A stretch of DNA of 9,712 bases, from assembly GCA_016177555.1 (NCBI GenBank), contig JACOVB010000038.1, positions 1-9,712 of the forward strand. Reading direction: 5' to 3'. The position numbers and the translations under genes are program-made. This DNA is from Candidatus Rokuibacteriota bacterium. GTDB taxonomy: Bacteria > Methylomirabilota > Methylomirabilia > Rokubacteriales > CSP1-6. The notes under the pieces are model-generated. The model was not told the DNA's origin. It did no database searches and was given only the letters and a program-made list of their open reading frames with translations. Each line of letters starts with the position of its first letter. Position 1 is the stretch's first letter. Shown here in pieces: positions 1 to 6,231 of this stretch.

Positions 1-464
1 GCGAGCCGGTGCCGGGACGCCACGGCGCCGACGGCGTCCATGTCGGCGGGGTTGCCCGTGAGATGGACGGGGATGATCGCCCGGGTCCGCGGCGTGATGG
101 CGTCCTCGAGCCCCGCCGGGTCCATCAGGTACTCGGCGTTGACGTCCACGAAGACGGGCGTCGCGCCTGCCATGACGATGGCGCCCGCCGTGGCGACGAA
201 GCTGTTGGGGACCGTGACGACCTCGTCCCCCGCTCCCACGCCGAGCGCCCGCAGCGCGAGGAACAGCGCATCGGTGCCGGAGTTGAGCCCCACCGCGTGG
301 GCCGCGCCGCAGAGCCGGGCGAAGCGGCTCTCGAACTCGGCCACCTGGGGGCCCAGGACGAAACGGCAGCGGCTGAACTCCTCCGCCACCCGCCGCGCCA
401 CCTCGCCGTCAGCGAACTGGCGGGGCAGGTCCATGTACTTGACCCGGCGGGCCGACTCGGTCAC
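1..464 (-). CDS. DegT/DnrJ/EryC1/StrS aminotransferase, second copy (3' end outside window)
   Basis: Only the first 154 codons are present; the gene runs off the window at base 1. It is a PLP-dependent sugar aminotransferase of the DegT/DnrJ/EryC1/StrS family, expected to transfer an amino group from glutamate to a keto nucleotide-sugar in the cytoplasm. Visible family features are the N-terminal substrate arm (MDLPRQF, residues 11-17), the cofactor-phosphate loop NSGTDALFLALRALGVGAGDEV (about 61-82) and the central TPRTRAIIPVHLTGNP segment (124-139). The catalytic lysine lies outside. The GTG start at 464 overlaps the TGA of the preceding aminotransferase by 4 nt (GTGA), which suggests translational coupling. 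An ATG at 434 is the only nearby alternative and would cut the conserved arm short. By hand alignment it is about 60-65% identical to its neighbour over residues 34-154, so the two are close tandem paralogues. Substrate unknown. Confidence 0.9.
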   Translation of the reverse strand, partial: MTESARRVKYMDLPRQFADGEVARRVAEEFSRCRFVLGPQVAEFESRFARLCGAAHAVGLNSGTDALFLALRALGVGAGDEVVTVPNSFVATAGAIVMAGATPVFVDVNAEYLMDPAGLEDAITPRTRAIIPVHLTGNPADMDAVGAVASRHRL

Positions 465-1576
465 CGCCGCGCGCTCGTGCCGTAGAAGTCCGTCACCACC
501 TCGACCATGTAGTCCACCTGCTCCGGGCTCAGGTGCTGATGGACCGGCAGCGTGATGATGCGCTTCGCCTGGCGCTCGGCCTCGGGGAAGTCGCCCTCCC
601 TGTAGCCGAGGCGCCGGCCGGCCGGCTGGAGATGCAGCGGCACGGGGTAGTGGATCTTCGCCTCGACCCCGCGCTCGACGAGATACGCCCGCAGCCGGTC
701 GCGGTCGTCGGCCTCGAACATGTAGAGGTGGAAGACGTGGCGCTCGTTGGCGTGGCGGGTGGGAATGCGCACCCGCGGCGCCAGGGGCAGGAGCCCCGCG
801 TCCAGCGCGAGGGCGTTCCTGATCCGGGCCGCGGTGATGGCCTCCACCTCCGTGATCAGGTGGTTGCCCACGATGGCGTGGAGCGTGTCGAGCCGGCTGT
901 TGTAGCCGAAGATCTCCACCTCGTCCCGGTTCCTGAGCCCGTGATTGCGGAGGAGCCGGAGCGTGGCGTCCAGCTCCTCCGAGCTCGTGACGATGACGCC
1001 GCCGTCACCCCACACGTTGAGATTCTTGAGCGGGTGGAGGCTGAAGCCCGCCGCCACGCCGAAGCTCGACACGAGACGGCCGTCGACGGAGGCGCCGATG
1101 GCCTGGCAGGCGTCCTCCACCACGGGTAGCCGGTGAGCGGCCGCGATCGGCAGGATCGCGCCCATCCGGGCCGGCTGCCCGGCGTAATGCACGGGCATGA
1201 TCGCCCTGGTCCGCGGCGTGATGGCCCGCTCGATCCCGGCCGGATCGATGTTGAAGTCGTCGCCGGCGTCCACGAATACCGGCCGGGCGCCGGCAGCCAC
1301 GATGGCGCCCGCCGTGGCGATGAAGGTGTTGGCCGCGGTGATGACCTCGTCGCCGGGACCGACGCCGAGCGCCTTGAGCGAGAGAAAGAGGGCATCCGTG
1401 CCCGTCCCCACGCCCACGGCGAAGCGCGCGCCGCAGATCCGGGCGAAGGCGGCCTCGAATCGCGCGACGGCCGGCCCCAGGGTGAACTGCGTGGTTTCGA
1501 GCAGCCCCTTGATGTCGCGCAGGATCGCTTCGGAGTCGGCGAACTGCTCCCTGAGGTAGGAGTAGGGGACCCGCAT
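461..1576 (-). CDS. DegT/DnrJ/EryC1/StrS family sugar aminotransferase
   Basis: A complete 371-residue PLP enzyme, normal length for the family. It should aminate a keto-sugar nucleotide, giving an amino-deoxy sugar for a surface glycan. Seen in the sequence: substrate arm MRVPYSYLREQF (1-12), GTGTDALFLSLKALGVGPGDEV (57-78), VVEDACQA with the PLP-ring aspartate D155 and Q158, the Schiff-base lysine K184 in SLHPLKNLNVWGDGG, YNSRLDTLHA (225-234), and the C-terminal AKIHYPVPLHLQPAG (306-320) and LPVHQHLSPEQVDYM. The IHYPVPLHLQ segment is common in enzymes that aminate at C3 of dTDP-sugars; I would not claim that substrate here. ATG at 1576 is 1 nt after the TAG of the upstream SDR gene, with no strong separate ribosome site, so it is probably coupled. 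The SDR could supply or further process its substrate, and a close paralogue follows immediately. Confidence 0.96.
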   Translation of the reverse strand: MRVPYSYLREQFADSEAILRDIKGLLETTQFTLGPAVARFEAAFARICGARFAVGVGTGTDALFLSLKALGVGPGDEVITAANTFIATAGAIVAAGARPVFVDAGDDFNIDPAGIERAITPRTRAIMPVHYAGQPARMGAILPIAAAHRLPVVEDACQAIGASVDGRLVSSFGVAAGFSLHPLKNLNVWGDGGVIVTSSEELDATLRLLRNHGLRNRDEVEIFGYNSRLDTLHAIVGNHLITEVEAITAARIRNALALDAGLLPLAPRVRIPTRHANERHVFHLYMFEADDRDRLRAYLVERGVEAKIHYPVPLHLQPAGRRLGYREGDFPEAERQAKRIITLPVHQHLSPEQVDYMVEVVTDFYGTSARR

Positions 1577-1577
1577 C

Positions 1578-2579
1578 CTACAGCTTCGCCGCGAGCATGG
1601 TCTTGATGTTGTAGTAGCGCGGGTCGTCCATCGAGTCGGGGATCCGTCCCGCGCGGAAGGCCTGCGTGAGATCGCGGACCGCGTCCTCCACCGTGTGGCG
1701 CGGGTCGAAGCCGAGGGCGCGCTTGATCTTCTCGGAGGAGATGTGGTACGAGCGGTGATCGTTCGTGGGCGTCGTCTCGATGCGCACCTGCTCCCGCCCC
1801 ACCACCTCCCGCACCATCTCGGCCAGTGTCGCCACGGTGTGGTTCTCGTAGCCCGCGTTGAAGGTCTCCCCCGCGATGCGCGCGTCGTCCCACTCGAGCG
1901 CTTGCACGTAGAGGTCGGTGACGTCCTCGATGTGGATGTTGGGCCGCTTCTGCGCGCCCCCGAACACCGTGATCCGGCCCCGGTTCACGGCGAGGTTGGT
2001 CAGGATGTTCACCGTGAGATCGAGCCTGAGCCGGGGCGAGTCCCCGCACACCGTGGCGGGACGGAGGATCAGCGTGGTGAAGCCGGGCGCCTGGGCGCGC
2101 AGCAGTACTTCCTCGCAGAGGGCCTTGTACTTGGAGTAGTCCGTCAAGGGGGTGAGCGGGAGATCCTCGGTGACGTTCTCCTCCAGCCTGATCCCGTACA
2201 CGCTCGAGGAGGAGGCGTAGATGAAGCGCCTGACGCCGCGGTCCTTGGAGATGTCCACCAGCGGCAAGAAGGCGTCGTAGTTGATCGACTTGCCCAGCGC
2301 GGGATTCAGCTCGAAGCTCGGGTCGTTGGAGATGCAGGCCAGGTGGATCACCGCGTCTACCCCCGTGAGCTCGCGCTCCAGGAGTGCCCGGTCGCGGATG
2401 TCCCCCTTCACCTGGCGGAGCTCGGGGTGGCCGGACACCGAGGCGAGCGCGGCCTCGCCGAAGATGTAGAGGTCCACCACCGTGACCCGGTAGCCATGGG
2501 CCAGGAGCTTGGGCACGAGCACCGCCCCCACGTAGCCCGCTCCGCCCGTCACCAGGACATGCCGGAACGCTGTCGCCAT
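1578..2579 (-). CDS. NAD-dependent epimerase/dehydratase (extended SDR), nucleotide-sugar type
   Basis: A 333-residue extended short-chain dehydrogenase/reductase that probably acts on a nucleotide-activated sugar as epimerase, dehydratase or reductase. It shows the Rossmann glycine motif TGGAGYVG (11-18), an acidic residue D36 after beta-2 typical of NAD preference, KGDIRD (58-63) for adenine contact, a serine cluster at 123-126 (ASSSSVYG), and the catalytic YxxxK as Y148 and K152 in DYSKYK. RPATVCGDSPRLR (173-185) and RPNIHIEDVTD (212-222) are the usual substrate-side segments. The C-terminal YYNIKTML (322-329) is not a motif I can tie to one reaction. ATG at 2579 has a good ribosome site (GAGGGAAGAG at 2581-2590) and lies about 65 nt below a predicted promoter. 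It is first in a tight three-gene run with two aminotransferases. Exact reaction not determined. Confidence 0.94.
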   Translation of the reverse strand: MATAFRHVLVTGGAGYVGAVLVPKLLAHGYRVTVVDLYIFGEAALASVSGHPELRQVKGDIRDRALLERELTGVDAVIHLACISNDPSFELNPALGKSINYDAFLPLVDISKDRGVRRFIYASSSSVYGIRLEENVTEDLPLTPLTDYSKYKALCEEVLLRAQAPGFTTLILRPATVCGDSPRLRLDLTVNILTNLAVNRGRITVFGGAQKRPNIHIEDVTDLYVQALEWDDARIAGETFNAGYENHTVATLAEMVREVVGREQVRIETTPTNDHRSYHISSEKIKRALGFDPRHTVEDAVRDLTQAFRAGRIPDSMDDPRYYNIKTMLAAKL

Positions 2580-2580
2580 G

Positions 2581-2590
2581 CTCTTCCCTC
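2581..2590 (-). promoter_or_regulatory. Ribosome binding site of the SDR gene
   Basis: On the minus strand the sequence reads GAGGGAAGAG. The GAGG core is 7 nt before the ATG at 2579. It is one of the clearest ribosome sites in the window and supports this start as the head of a transcription unit. Confidence 0.7.
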
Positions 2591-2650
2591 GCGGCGTGAT
2601 CTGGGGTGATCTCCCGGGCGGGGGCCGACCCGACCGCGGCCCGCTCCACG

Positions 2651-2679
2651 ATTGTATGGGTGCTCCCCCCGTTTCGCAA
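2651..2679 (-). promoter_or_regulatory. Predicted sigma70-type promoter of the SDR-aminotransferase operon
   Basis: On the minus strand TTGCGA (2674-2679, 4 of 6 matches to TTGACA) is followed after exactly 17 nt by TACAAT (2651-2656, 5 of 6 matches to TATAAT). Transcription would begin near 2644, leaving a leader of about 65 nt before the SDR start. The site is in the 196-nt gap 2580-2775, which otherwise shows no gene. This is a pattern match only. Confidence 0.55.
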
Positions 2680-2775
2680 GGAATTCGCCCTCACCCGGAG
2701 ACTGCATCTCACGAAAAACAATGACGTATGGACAGGCGGCTTACCGCTGGGGGGCCCGCCGCCGCCCCCACCCGG

Positions 2776-3300
2776 TCACCCGCCGGGCCCGAGGTTGAGC
2801 AGGCCCTTGAGCGTCCTCATCAGTCGTGCGGCGGCGAGTCCCCGGCCGGTGCACCGGTACCGGTGGCCTTCCCGCTCGAGGTAGCCGGCGGCCACCAGGC
2901 GCTCCATCCTCCGCCCCAGCATCACGTCGAAGGAGTAGTACCGCTTGAGCTCCTCCAGGCTGAGACCGTCCTGGGGCCCTCGGGAGAGCTCGATCAGGCT
3001 CCGCACGCCGACCGAGTTGTCGGCCATGTTGAACAGCTGATAGTACCCGGCGAAGAGGAACCAGTAGACCAGGGCGCCGTTGATCCACACGACCGCGTCA
3101 GACGGAGCCGACAGAAGCGGCGGCAGCCAGGCCGCGTCGTCTGGCAGAAGGCGGACGAGCGCCACGTAGCCGGGGAAGCCGAGGAGCCAGAGCCAGAGCA
3201 TCACAAAGAGCCTCCGCCGGATCCTCACGAAGTGATAGGTGACGACCTGGACCCCGAGGAAGGCCAAGAATGTCAGCGCCGCCGCGAGGAGCCCTCGCAC
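2776..3300 (-). CDS. Small membrane protein with C-terminal winged-helix-like domain, paralogue B
   Basis: I do not recognise a named family. The 174-residue product has hydrophobic segments at about 3-25, 31-52 and 68-92 separated by basic stretches (RIRRR, 26-30), so it is probably an inner-membrane protein. The soluble tail, about 99-160, has the look of a winged helix: a first helix (SLIELSRG), GLSLEELKRYYSFD, then RRMERLVAAGYLEREGHRYR and CTGRG, the usual helix-turn-helix then wing layout. It ends in LNLGPGG. The upstream gene encodes a paralogue of almost equal length with the same order of parts and the same GPGG end; the C-terminal halves are about 40% identical by hand. Start GTG at 3300 lies 2 nt after the upstream TAG. 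It is the last gene of a run with a glycosyltransferase and a radical SAM enzyme. Role unknown; a membrane-held regulator or protein-binding adaptor is a guess. Confidence 0.85.
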   Translation of the reverse strand: MRGLLAAALTFLAFLGVQVVTYHFVRIRRRLFVMLWLWLLGFPGYVALVRLLPDDAAWLPPLLSAPSDAVVWINGALVYWFLFAGYYQLFNMADNSVGVRSLIELSRGPQDGLSLEELKRYYSFDVMLGRRMERLVAAGYLEREGHRYRCTGRGLAAARLMRTLKGLLNLGPGG

Positions 3301-3302
3301 GC

Positions 3303-3830
3303 CTACCCGCCCGGGCCCAGGCGAAAGAACGATTTCAGGAACGCGAAGGGCTGCGCCTCCCGGCGCCCCCGGGCCGTCATCCGATACCGGTCACCCTCCT
3401 TGATCACGGACCCGATGTCCACCATCTCGTCGAGTCGACGCGCCACAACCCGGTCGAGCGAGTAGATCGCGGCGACTTCCTCCGGGGTGAGCGCCTGCCC
3501 CGGCGCGCGCTCGATCTCGATGAGGATCCGCGCGGAGAAGCCGCGGTCCACGAGGAAATAGAACATGCTGTACCCCGCGAACAGCAGGCTGTGGACGAGG
3601 AGCCCATTGGCGAGATCGATCAGCCAGCCCGCCCCCGCCCAGCCCGCGGGAATCACCCAGACGTCCGGCGGCGTGACGGCGTACGCCACGATCAGGCCGA
3701 GGGCCAGGGACGCGTGGAGCCGCACCATGGAGCCGAAGCGACGATGGGGCGCGCGGAGGTGGAAGATCGCGAGGTGCAGGGGAAGGAAGGCGCCGAACGC
3801 GCCGCACGCGAGCAGGATCCCCTTGAGCAC
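3303..3830 (-). CDS. Small membrane protein with C-terminal winged-helix-like domain, paralogue A
   Basis: The 175-residue product belongs to the same unrecognised family as the next gene. Hydrophobic segments are at about 3-24, 38-61 and 64-94, with a basic stretch RAPHRR (26-31) between the first two. The soluble tail (about 99-162) reads as a winged helix: RILIEIERAPG, LTPEEVAAIYSLD, VVARRLDEMVDIGSV, then wing-like EGDRYRMTARGRREA, closing with FFRLGPGG. I chose GTG at 3830 because GAGGGGAG precedes it and it gives a protein matching the neighbour's length. The reading frame stays open far upstream, but that extension would overlap the glycosyltransferase gene out of frame and is low-complexity. 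An 86-nt gap separates it from the glycosyltransferase; only 2 nt separate it from paralogue B, so the pair is probably co-translated. A sequence-specific DNA-binding role is possible but unproven. Confidence 0.85.
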   Translation of the reverse strand: MLKGILLACGAFGAFLPLHLAIFHLRAPHRRFGSMVRLHASLALGLIVAYAVTPPDVWVIPAGWAGAGWLIDLANGLLVHSLLFAGYSMFYFLVDRGFSARILIEIERAPGQALTPEEVAAIYSLDRVVARRLDEMVDIGSVIKEGDRYRMTARGRREAQPFAFLKSFFRLGPGG

Positions 3831-3834
3831 GGGG

Positions 3835-3842
3835 CTCCCCTC
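3835..3842 (-). promoter_or_regulatory. Ribosome binding site that sets the start of paralogue A
   Basis: The minus strand reads GAGGGGAG, ending 4 nt before GTG 3830 (8 nt from its GAGG core). The frame is open for hundreds of bases upstream, so this site is the main reason to start the protein at 3830 rather than further up. Confidence 0.65.
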
Positions 3843-3916
3843 AGGAGCTCCCGACGGCACCCGGAGAGGCCGCCGCCCGCTCGTATCTCCTCGCGCCGGA
3901 GCGCGGCCAGCGCACG

Positions 3917-4852
3917 CTAGCCGCCAAGCCTTCTCTGGTCCACCCAGTACCGGACGATCCCGAGCGCCATGGCGAAGCTGGACACCGCGATCAGCGGGTA
4001 GTAGAGCACCACCCGCGCATCGTAACGAATCCAGGCCGTGATCGGCTGTAGCGGCCCCAGGAGGCCGATGGGGATGCACAGGAGGATGCTGGAGAGGACG
4101 CCTCGCGGCATCAGGTGGTGATACCGGGAGAAGTGCCGCCTTCGCGCCGGCACCCGGTCCAGCCCAACGCGATAGAAGCACCGGGCGAACTCGCGCAGCG
4201 ACTCCCGGTCGTGGTGGCGCACGACGATCTCGGACTCCAGCCGGAGCGTGAAGCCCCGCGCGATGGCGCGCTCGCAGAACTCGACATCCTCTCCGGTCCG
4301 GAGCCCCTCGTCGAAGGCGCCCACCGCGAGGAACACGGGACGCGGCAGGCTCATGTTGGTCGTGACGAGGTGCCGGGAGAAGTGCAACCGCCCCGGGCGC
4401 GCGGACCGCGAGGCGATCCGCTCCTTCGAGTACGGGATGTTGGTGAGCCAGTGGCAGTAGGAGTCGGCCCGCGCCACGACTCCTTTCCCCACGCCGAGGA
4501 TCCCGCCACCAAGGATCGTCCCGCAGAGCGTGTCGTGGGCCCGGACGTGCCGGGAGAGCCATTCGGGGTCTTCCACGACGCAGTCGGCGTCGAGGAAGAC
4601 CAGCAGATGTCCGCTGCTCGCCTCGATGCCCCGGTTCCGCGAGAAGGCCGGGCCGCGGTTCCCGGAGTTCTGGACGATCTTGACGGCCTGGAATTCCTTG
4701 AGGGTCCCCAGCGTCCCATCGGTGGAGGCATCGTCCACCGCCACCACCTCGAAGTCCGGGTAGGTCTGGCGCTCCACCCCCTCCAGGCATCGGCGGATGT
4801 GCCGCTCGGCGTTGAAGCACGGAATGATCACTGAAACGGAAGGGGAGAGCAC
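3917..4852 (-). CDS. Family 2 glycosyltransferase with C-terminal membrane helices
   Basis: A 311-residue inverting GT-A glycosyltransferase that should move a sugar from a nucleotide-sugar to a lipid-linked or glycan acceptor on the cytoplasmic face of the membrane. Seen: the N-terminal strand VSVIIPCFNAE (6-16), nucleotide-binding AVDDASTDGT (38-47), the GNRGPAFSRNRGIEAS segment (64-79), the metal-binding DAD at 88-90 in FLDADC, TTNMSLPR (164-171), GAFDE followed by GEDVEFCERA with the likely catalytic acidic pair E188/D189, and VRHHDR (211-216). Two hydrophobic segments at about 252-272 and 281-304 should anchor it. GTG 4852 is 4 nt after the TAG of the radical SAM gene, with no clear ribosome site of its own, so translation is likely coupled. 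Donor and acceptor cannot be told from the sequence. Confidence 0.95.
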   Translation of the reverse strand: MLSPSVSVIIPCFNAERHIRRCLEGVERQTYPDFEVVAVDDASTDGTLGTLKEFQAVKIVQNSGNRGPAFSRNRGIEASSGHLLVFLDADCVVEDPEWLSRHVRAHDTLCGTILGGGILGVGKGVVARADSYCHWLTNIPYSKERIASRSARPGRLHFSRHLVTTNMSLPRPVFLAVGAFDEGLRTGEDVEFCERAIARGFTLRLESEIVVRHHDRESLREFARCFYRVGLDRVPARRRHFSRYHHLMPRGVLSSILLCIPIGLLGPLQPITAWIRYDARVVLYYPLIAVSSFAMALGIVRYWVDQRRLGG

Positions 4853-4856
4853 CGGT

Positions 4857-5894
4857 CTAGAAACCGAGCAGCTTGGAATAGGTCCGCGGGTCGAAGAGGA
4901 TGTTCTCCTGCTGGTTGCAGTCGTGGGTGCAATGGCAGGCCTTGCGCCGGATTCCGTCGACAGCGTCCTTCCATTCGGCGCTCGTCAGGACCTCCTTGAG
5001 GGGCGACTTCCGGATGCTGCCCACCGGGGGGAGGATCTCGCACGGGGCCACCTCTCCGTTGGCGTAGACGACCACGTGGATCTGGCCGCCGAGGCAGGGA
5101 ACGACCTGGGTCTCTCGTTCCAGTGTCTGGAGCTGCGTCTCCCACTTCACGGCCTGGTAGTTCCGCAGCACCGACCTGAAGAATCCCTTCCGGCCGAAGT
5201 CGTAGCCGTCGAGGATGTGCTGCATCGCCTCGCCGAGCCTGCGGAGCGAGTCCATGGATGGCAGGCGGTACAGGGGGTTGATGGGATTGCCTCGCAACAG
5301 CAACAGGGACTGGTAATCGACCCCCAGGTCCCGGACGTACCGCATGAAATCCAGGATCTCGCCGGAGTTACGCTCGCAGACCACGGTGTTGACCTTCACG
5401 CGCAGCCCGGGGATCTCCCGCAGCCGGCGGATGGTCTCGTGTGCCCGCTGGAAGCTTCCCTTCTGGCGCATCTCGTCGTGGGTGGCCTCGAAGCCGTCGA
5501 GGGACACCGTGATGATGAGCCGTCCTTGGTTCTTCTCGTGGATGGCTCCTGCCACCTTCGTGATCCGGTCCGGGAACCAGCCGTTGGTCGGGATCGAGAT
5601 CTCCCGCGCCCGAAACAGGTCCACGACCTCCGCCAGGTCCTTGCGCAGACACGGCTCCCCACCCCCGATGTCCAGCCAGATGAGGTCGTTGATCTCCCCG
5701 GCGACTCCGGCGATCTCTTCGAGGGAGAGGTCGTTGGGCTTCTCCTCGAAGTCCACGAAGCAGTGCTGACAGCGCATGTTGCAGATGTTCGTGACGTGGA
5801 GGATGAGATGCCGGAACGAGGGCGAGATCCGGTACCGGACGACGTCGCCCAGCACCTTCAGGACAGTCCTTGCGCCTACCTGTTGAATGGCCAT
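4857..5894 (-). CDS. Radical SAM protein with SPASM-like C-terminal cysteine cluster
   Basis: A 345-residue radical SAM enzyme. The [4Fe-4S]/SAM motif is CNMRCQHC (C38, C42, C45), followed by the SAM-contacting GGGEP (77-81), a strand ending IPTNG (101-105), SLDGFEATHDEMR (131-143) and KVNTVV (167-172). The C-terminal part has a further cysteine set, C267 (VPCLGG), C285 (APCE), C320, C322 and C326, with the usual YANGEVAPCE and GSIRKSPLKEV layout of SPASM/twitch domains that hold extra clusters. Such enzymes modify peptides, sugars or cofactors; the substrate is not evident. No precursor peptide gene was found beside it. ATG 5894 has GGGAG 7 nt upstream (5902-5906). The glycosyltransferase start follows its stop by 4 nt, so the two proteins are probably made together, which favours a sugar- or glycolipid-related role. 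That last step is inference. Confidence 0.94.
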   Translation of the reverse strand: MAIQQVGARTVLKVLGDVVRYRISPSFRHLILHVTNICNMRCQHCFVDFEEKPNDLSLEEIAGVAGEINDLIWLDIGGGEPCLRKDLAEVVDLFRAREISIPTNGWFPDRITKVAGAIHEKNQGRLIITVSLDGFEATHDEMRQKGSFQRAHETIRRLREIPGLRVKVNTVVCERNSGEILDFMRYVRDLGVDYQSLLLLRGNPINPLYRLPSMDSLRRLGEAMQHILDGYDFGRKGFFRSVLRNYQAVKWETQLQTLERETQVVPCLGGQIHVVVYANGEVAPCEILPPVGSIRKSPLKEVLTSAEWKDAVDGIRRKACHCTHDCNQQENILFDPRTYSKLLGF

Positions 5895-5934
5895 CGAAGC
5901 ACTCCCGCCCCTCGGCTCGGCCCGCGGAGCCAGC

Positions 5935-5946
5935 GTGACCGGTCAC
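5935..5946. repeat. Perfect 12-bp palindrome, possible operator
   Basis: GTGACCGGTCAC reads the same on both strands. It lies 48 nt before the SPASM radical SAM start and about 26 nt downstream of the candidate -10 box, a position suited to a repressor site or leader element. The half-site GTGACC recurs as the candidate -35 box (5995-6000) and at 6163-6168. A 12-bp palindrome is expected a couple of times by chance in 10 kb, so only its place makes it notable. Confidence 0.35.
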
Positions 5947-5972
5947 CCGCAGTCGCGTGAAGAATCCCCGGG

Positions 5973-6000
5973 ATCATACCGTATGTCCCCCGGCGGTCAC
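5973..6000 (-). promoter_or_regulatory. Candidate promoter of the radical SAM-glycosyltransferase run
   Basis: On the minus strand GTGACC (5995-6000, 4 of 6 to TTGACA) is followed after 16 nt by TATGAT (5973-5978, 5 of 6 to TATAAT). Transcription would start near 5966, giving a leader of about 72 nt that contains the palindrome. The -35 match is modest. Confidence 0.38.
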
Positions 6001-6166
6001 GACCTCAATTTCCGCGGCGCCAGGGCATGAGGAGCGCGCTCAGTCACATCGCGGCCGCGGAGAAGCACGCCCATCGGGTCGCCGGCAAGACGTCGAGCCT
6101 GAAATCGTCCGCGGGTTGGTCGGCGCCGTACATGGGGAGCGAGAAGGCGGTCGGCTCGCCCCGTGA

Positions 6167-6182
6167 CCGGCTTCGGAGCCGG
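6167..6182 (-). other. GC-rich stem-loop downstream of the B12-type radical SAM gene
   Basis: On the minus strand CCGGCT, a four-base CCGA loop and AGCCGG form a perfect 6-bp stem about 50 nt after the stop at 6232. No T-run follows, so it is not a standard intrinsic terminator; it could stabilise the 3' end or be chance in GC-rich DNA. Confidence 0.3.
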
Positions 6183-6231
6183 CGCGGGCAGTCGGGCAGC
6201 GCCGAGACTCCGATCGAGCGGCAGCGACTCC

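Larger units (their letters stand above)
5895..6231. other. 337-nt gene-free intergenic region between two radical SAM genes
   Basis: I see no credible gene here; open frames on both strands lack ribosome sites and recognisable sequence. On the minus strand it holds a candidate promoter (5973-6000), a 12-bp palindrome (5935-5946), a third GTGACC copy (6163-6168) and a GC-rich stem-loop (6167-6182). It is the longest gap in the window. Confidence 0.7.

Noticed and set aside
1695..2609. Plus-strand 304-codon open frame antisense to the SDR gene, and similar plus-strand frames elsewhere
   Set aside because: They mirror strongly conserved minus-strand enzymes, lack ribosome sites and recognisable motifs, and are rich in Arg, Gly, His and Val as antisense GC-rich shadows are.
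856..2721. Long minus-strand open frame (621 codons) over the SDR and first aminotransferase
   Set aside because: Out of frame with two clearly conserved enzymes and composed of Arg/Gly/Pro/Ser runs typical of a GC-rich shadow.
2735..2763. GGCGGC/GCCGCC inverted repeat after membrane paralogue B as a terminator
   Set aside because: The loop is 17 nt, the stem is generic GC, and the nearest T-run (minus strand, 2714-2718) is too far downstream for an intrinsic terminator.
3831..4820. In-frame upstream extension of membrane paralogue A
   Set aside because: It overlaps the GT2 gene out of frame and is low complexity; GTG 3830 with GAGGGGAG gives a product that matches its paralogue in length.
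6044..6133. Minus-strand 29-codon open frame (MYGADQPADDF...) between the two radical SAM genes, considered as a RiPP-like precursor
   Set aside because: No ribosome site before the ATG, one cysteine only, no leader/core pattern, and the frame is open well upstream as expected by chance in GC-rich DNA.
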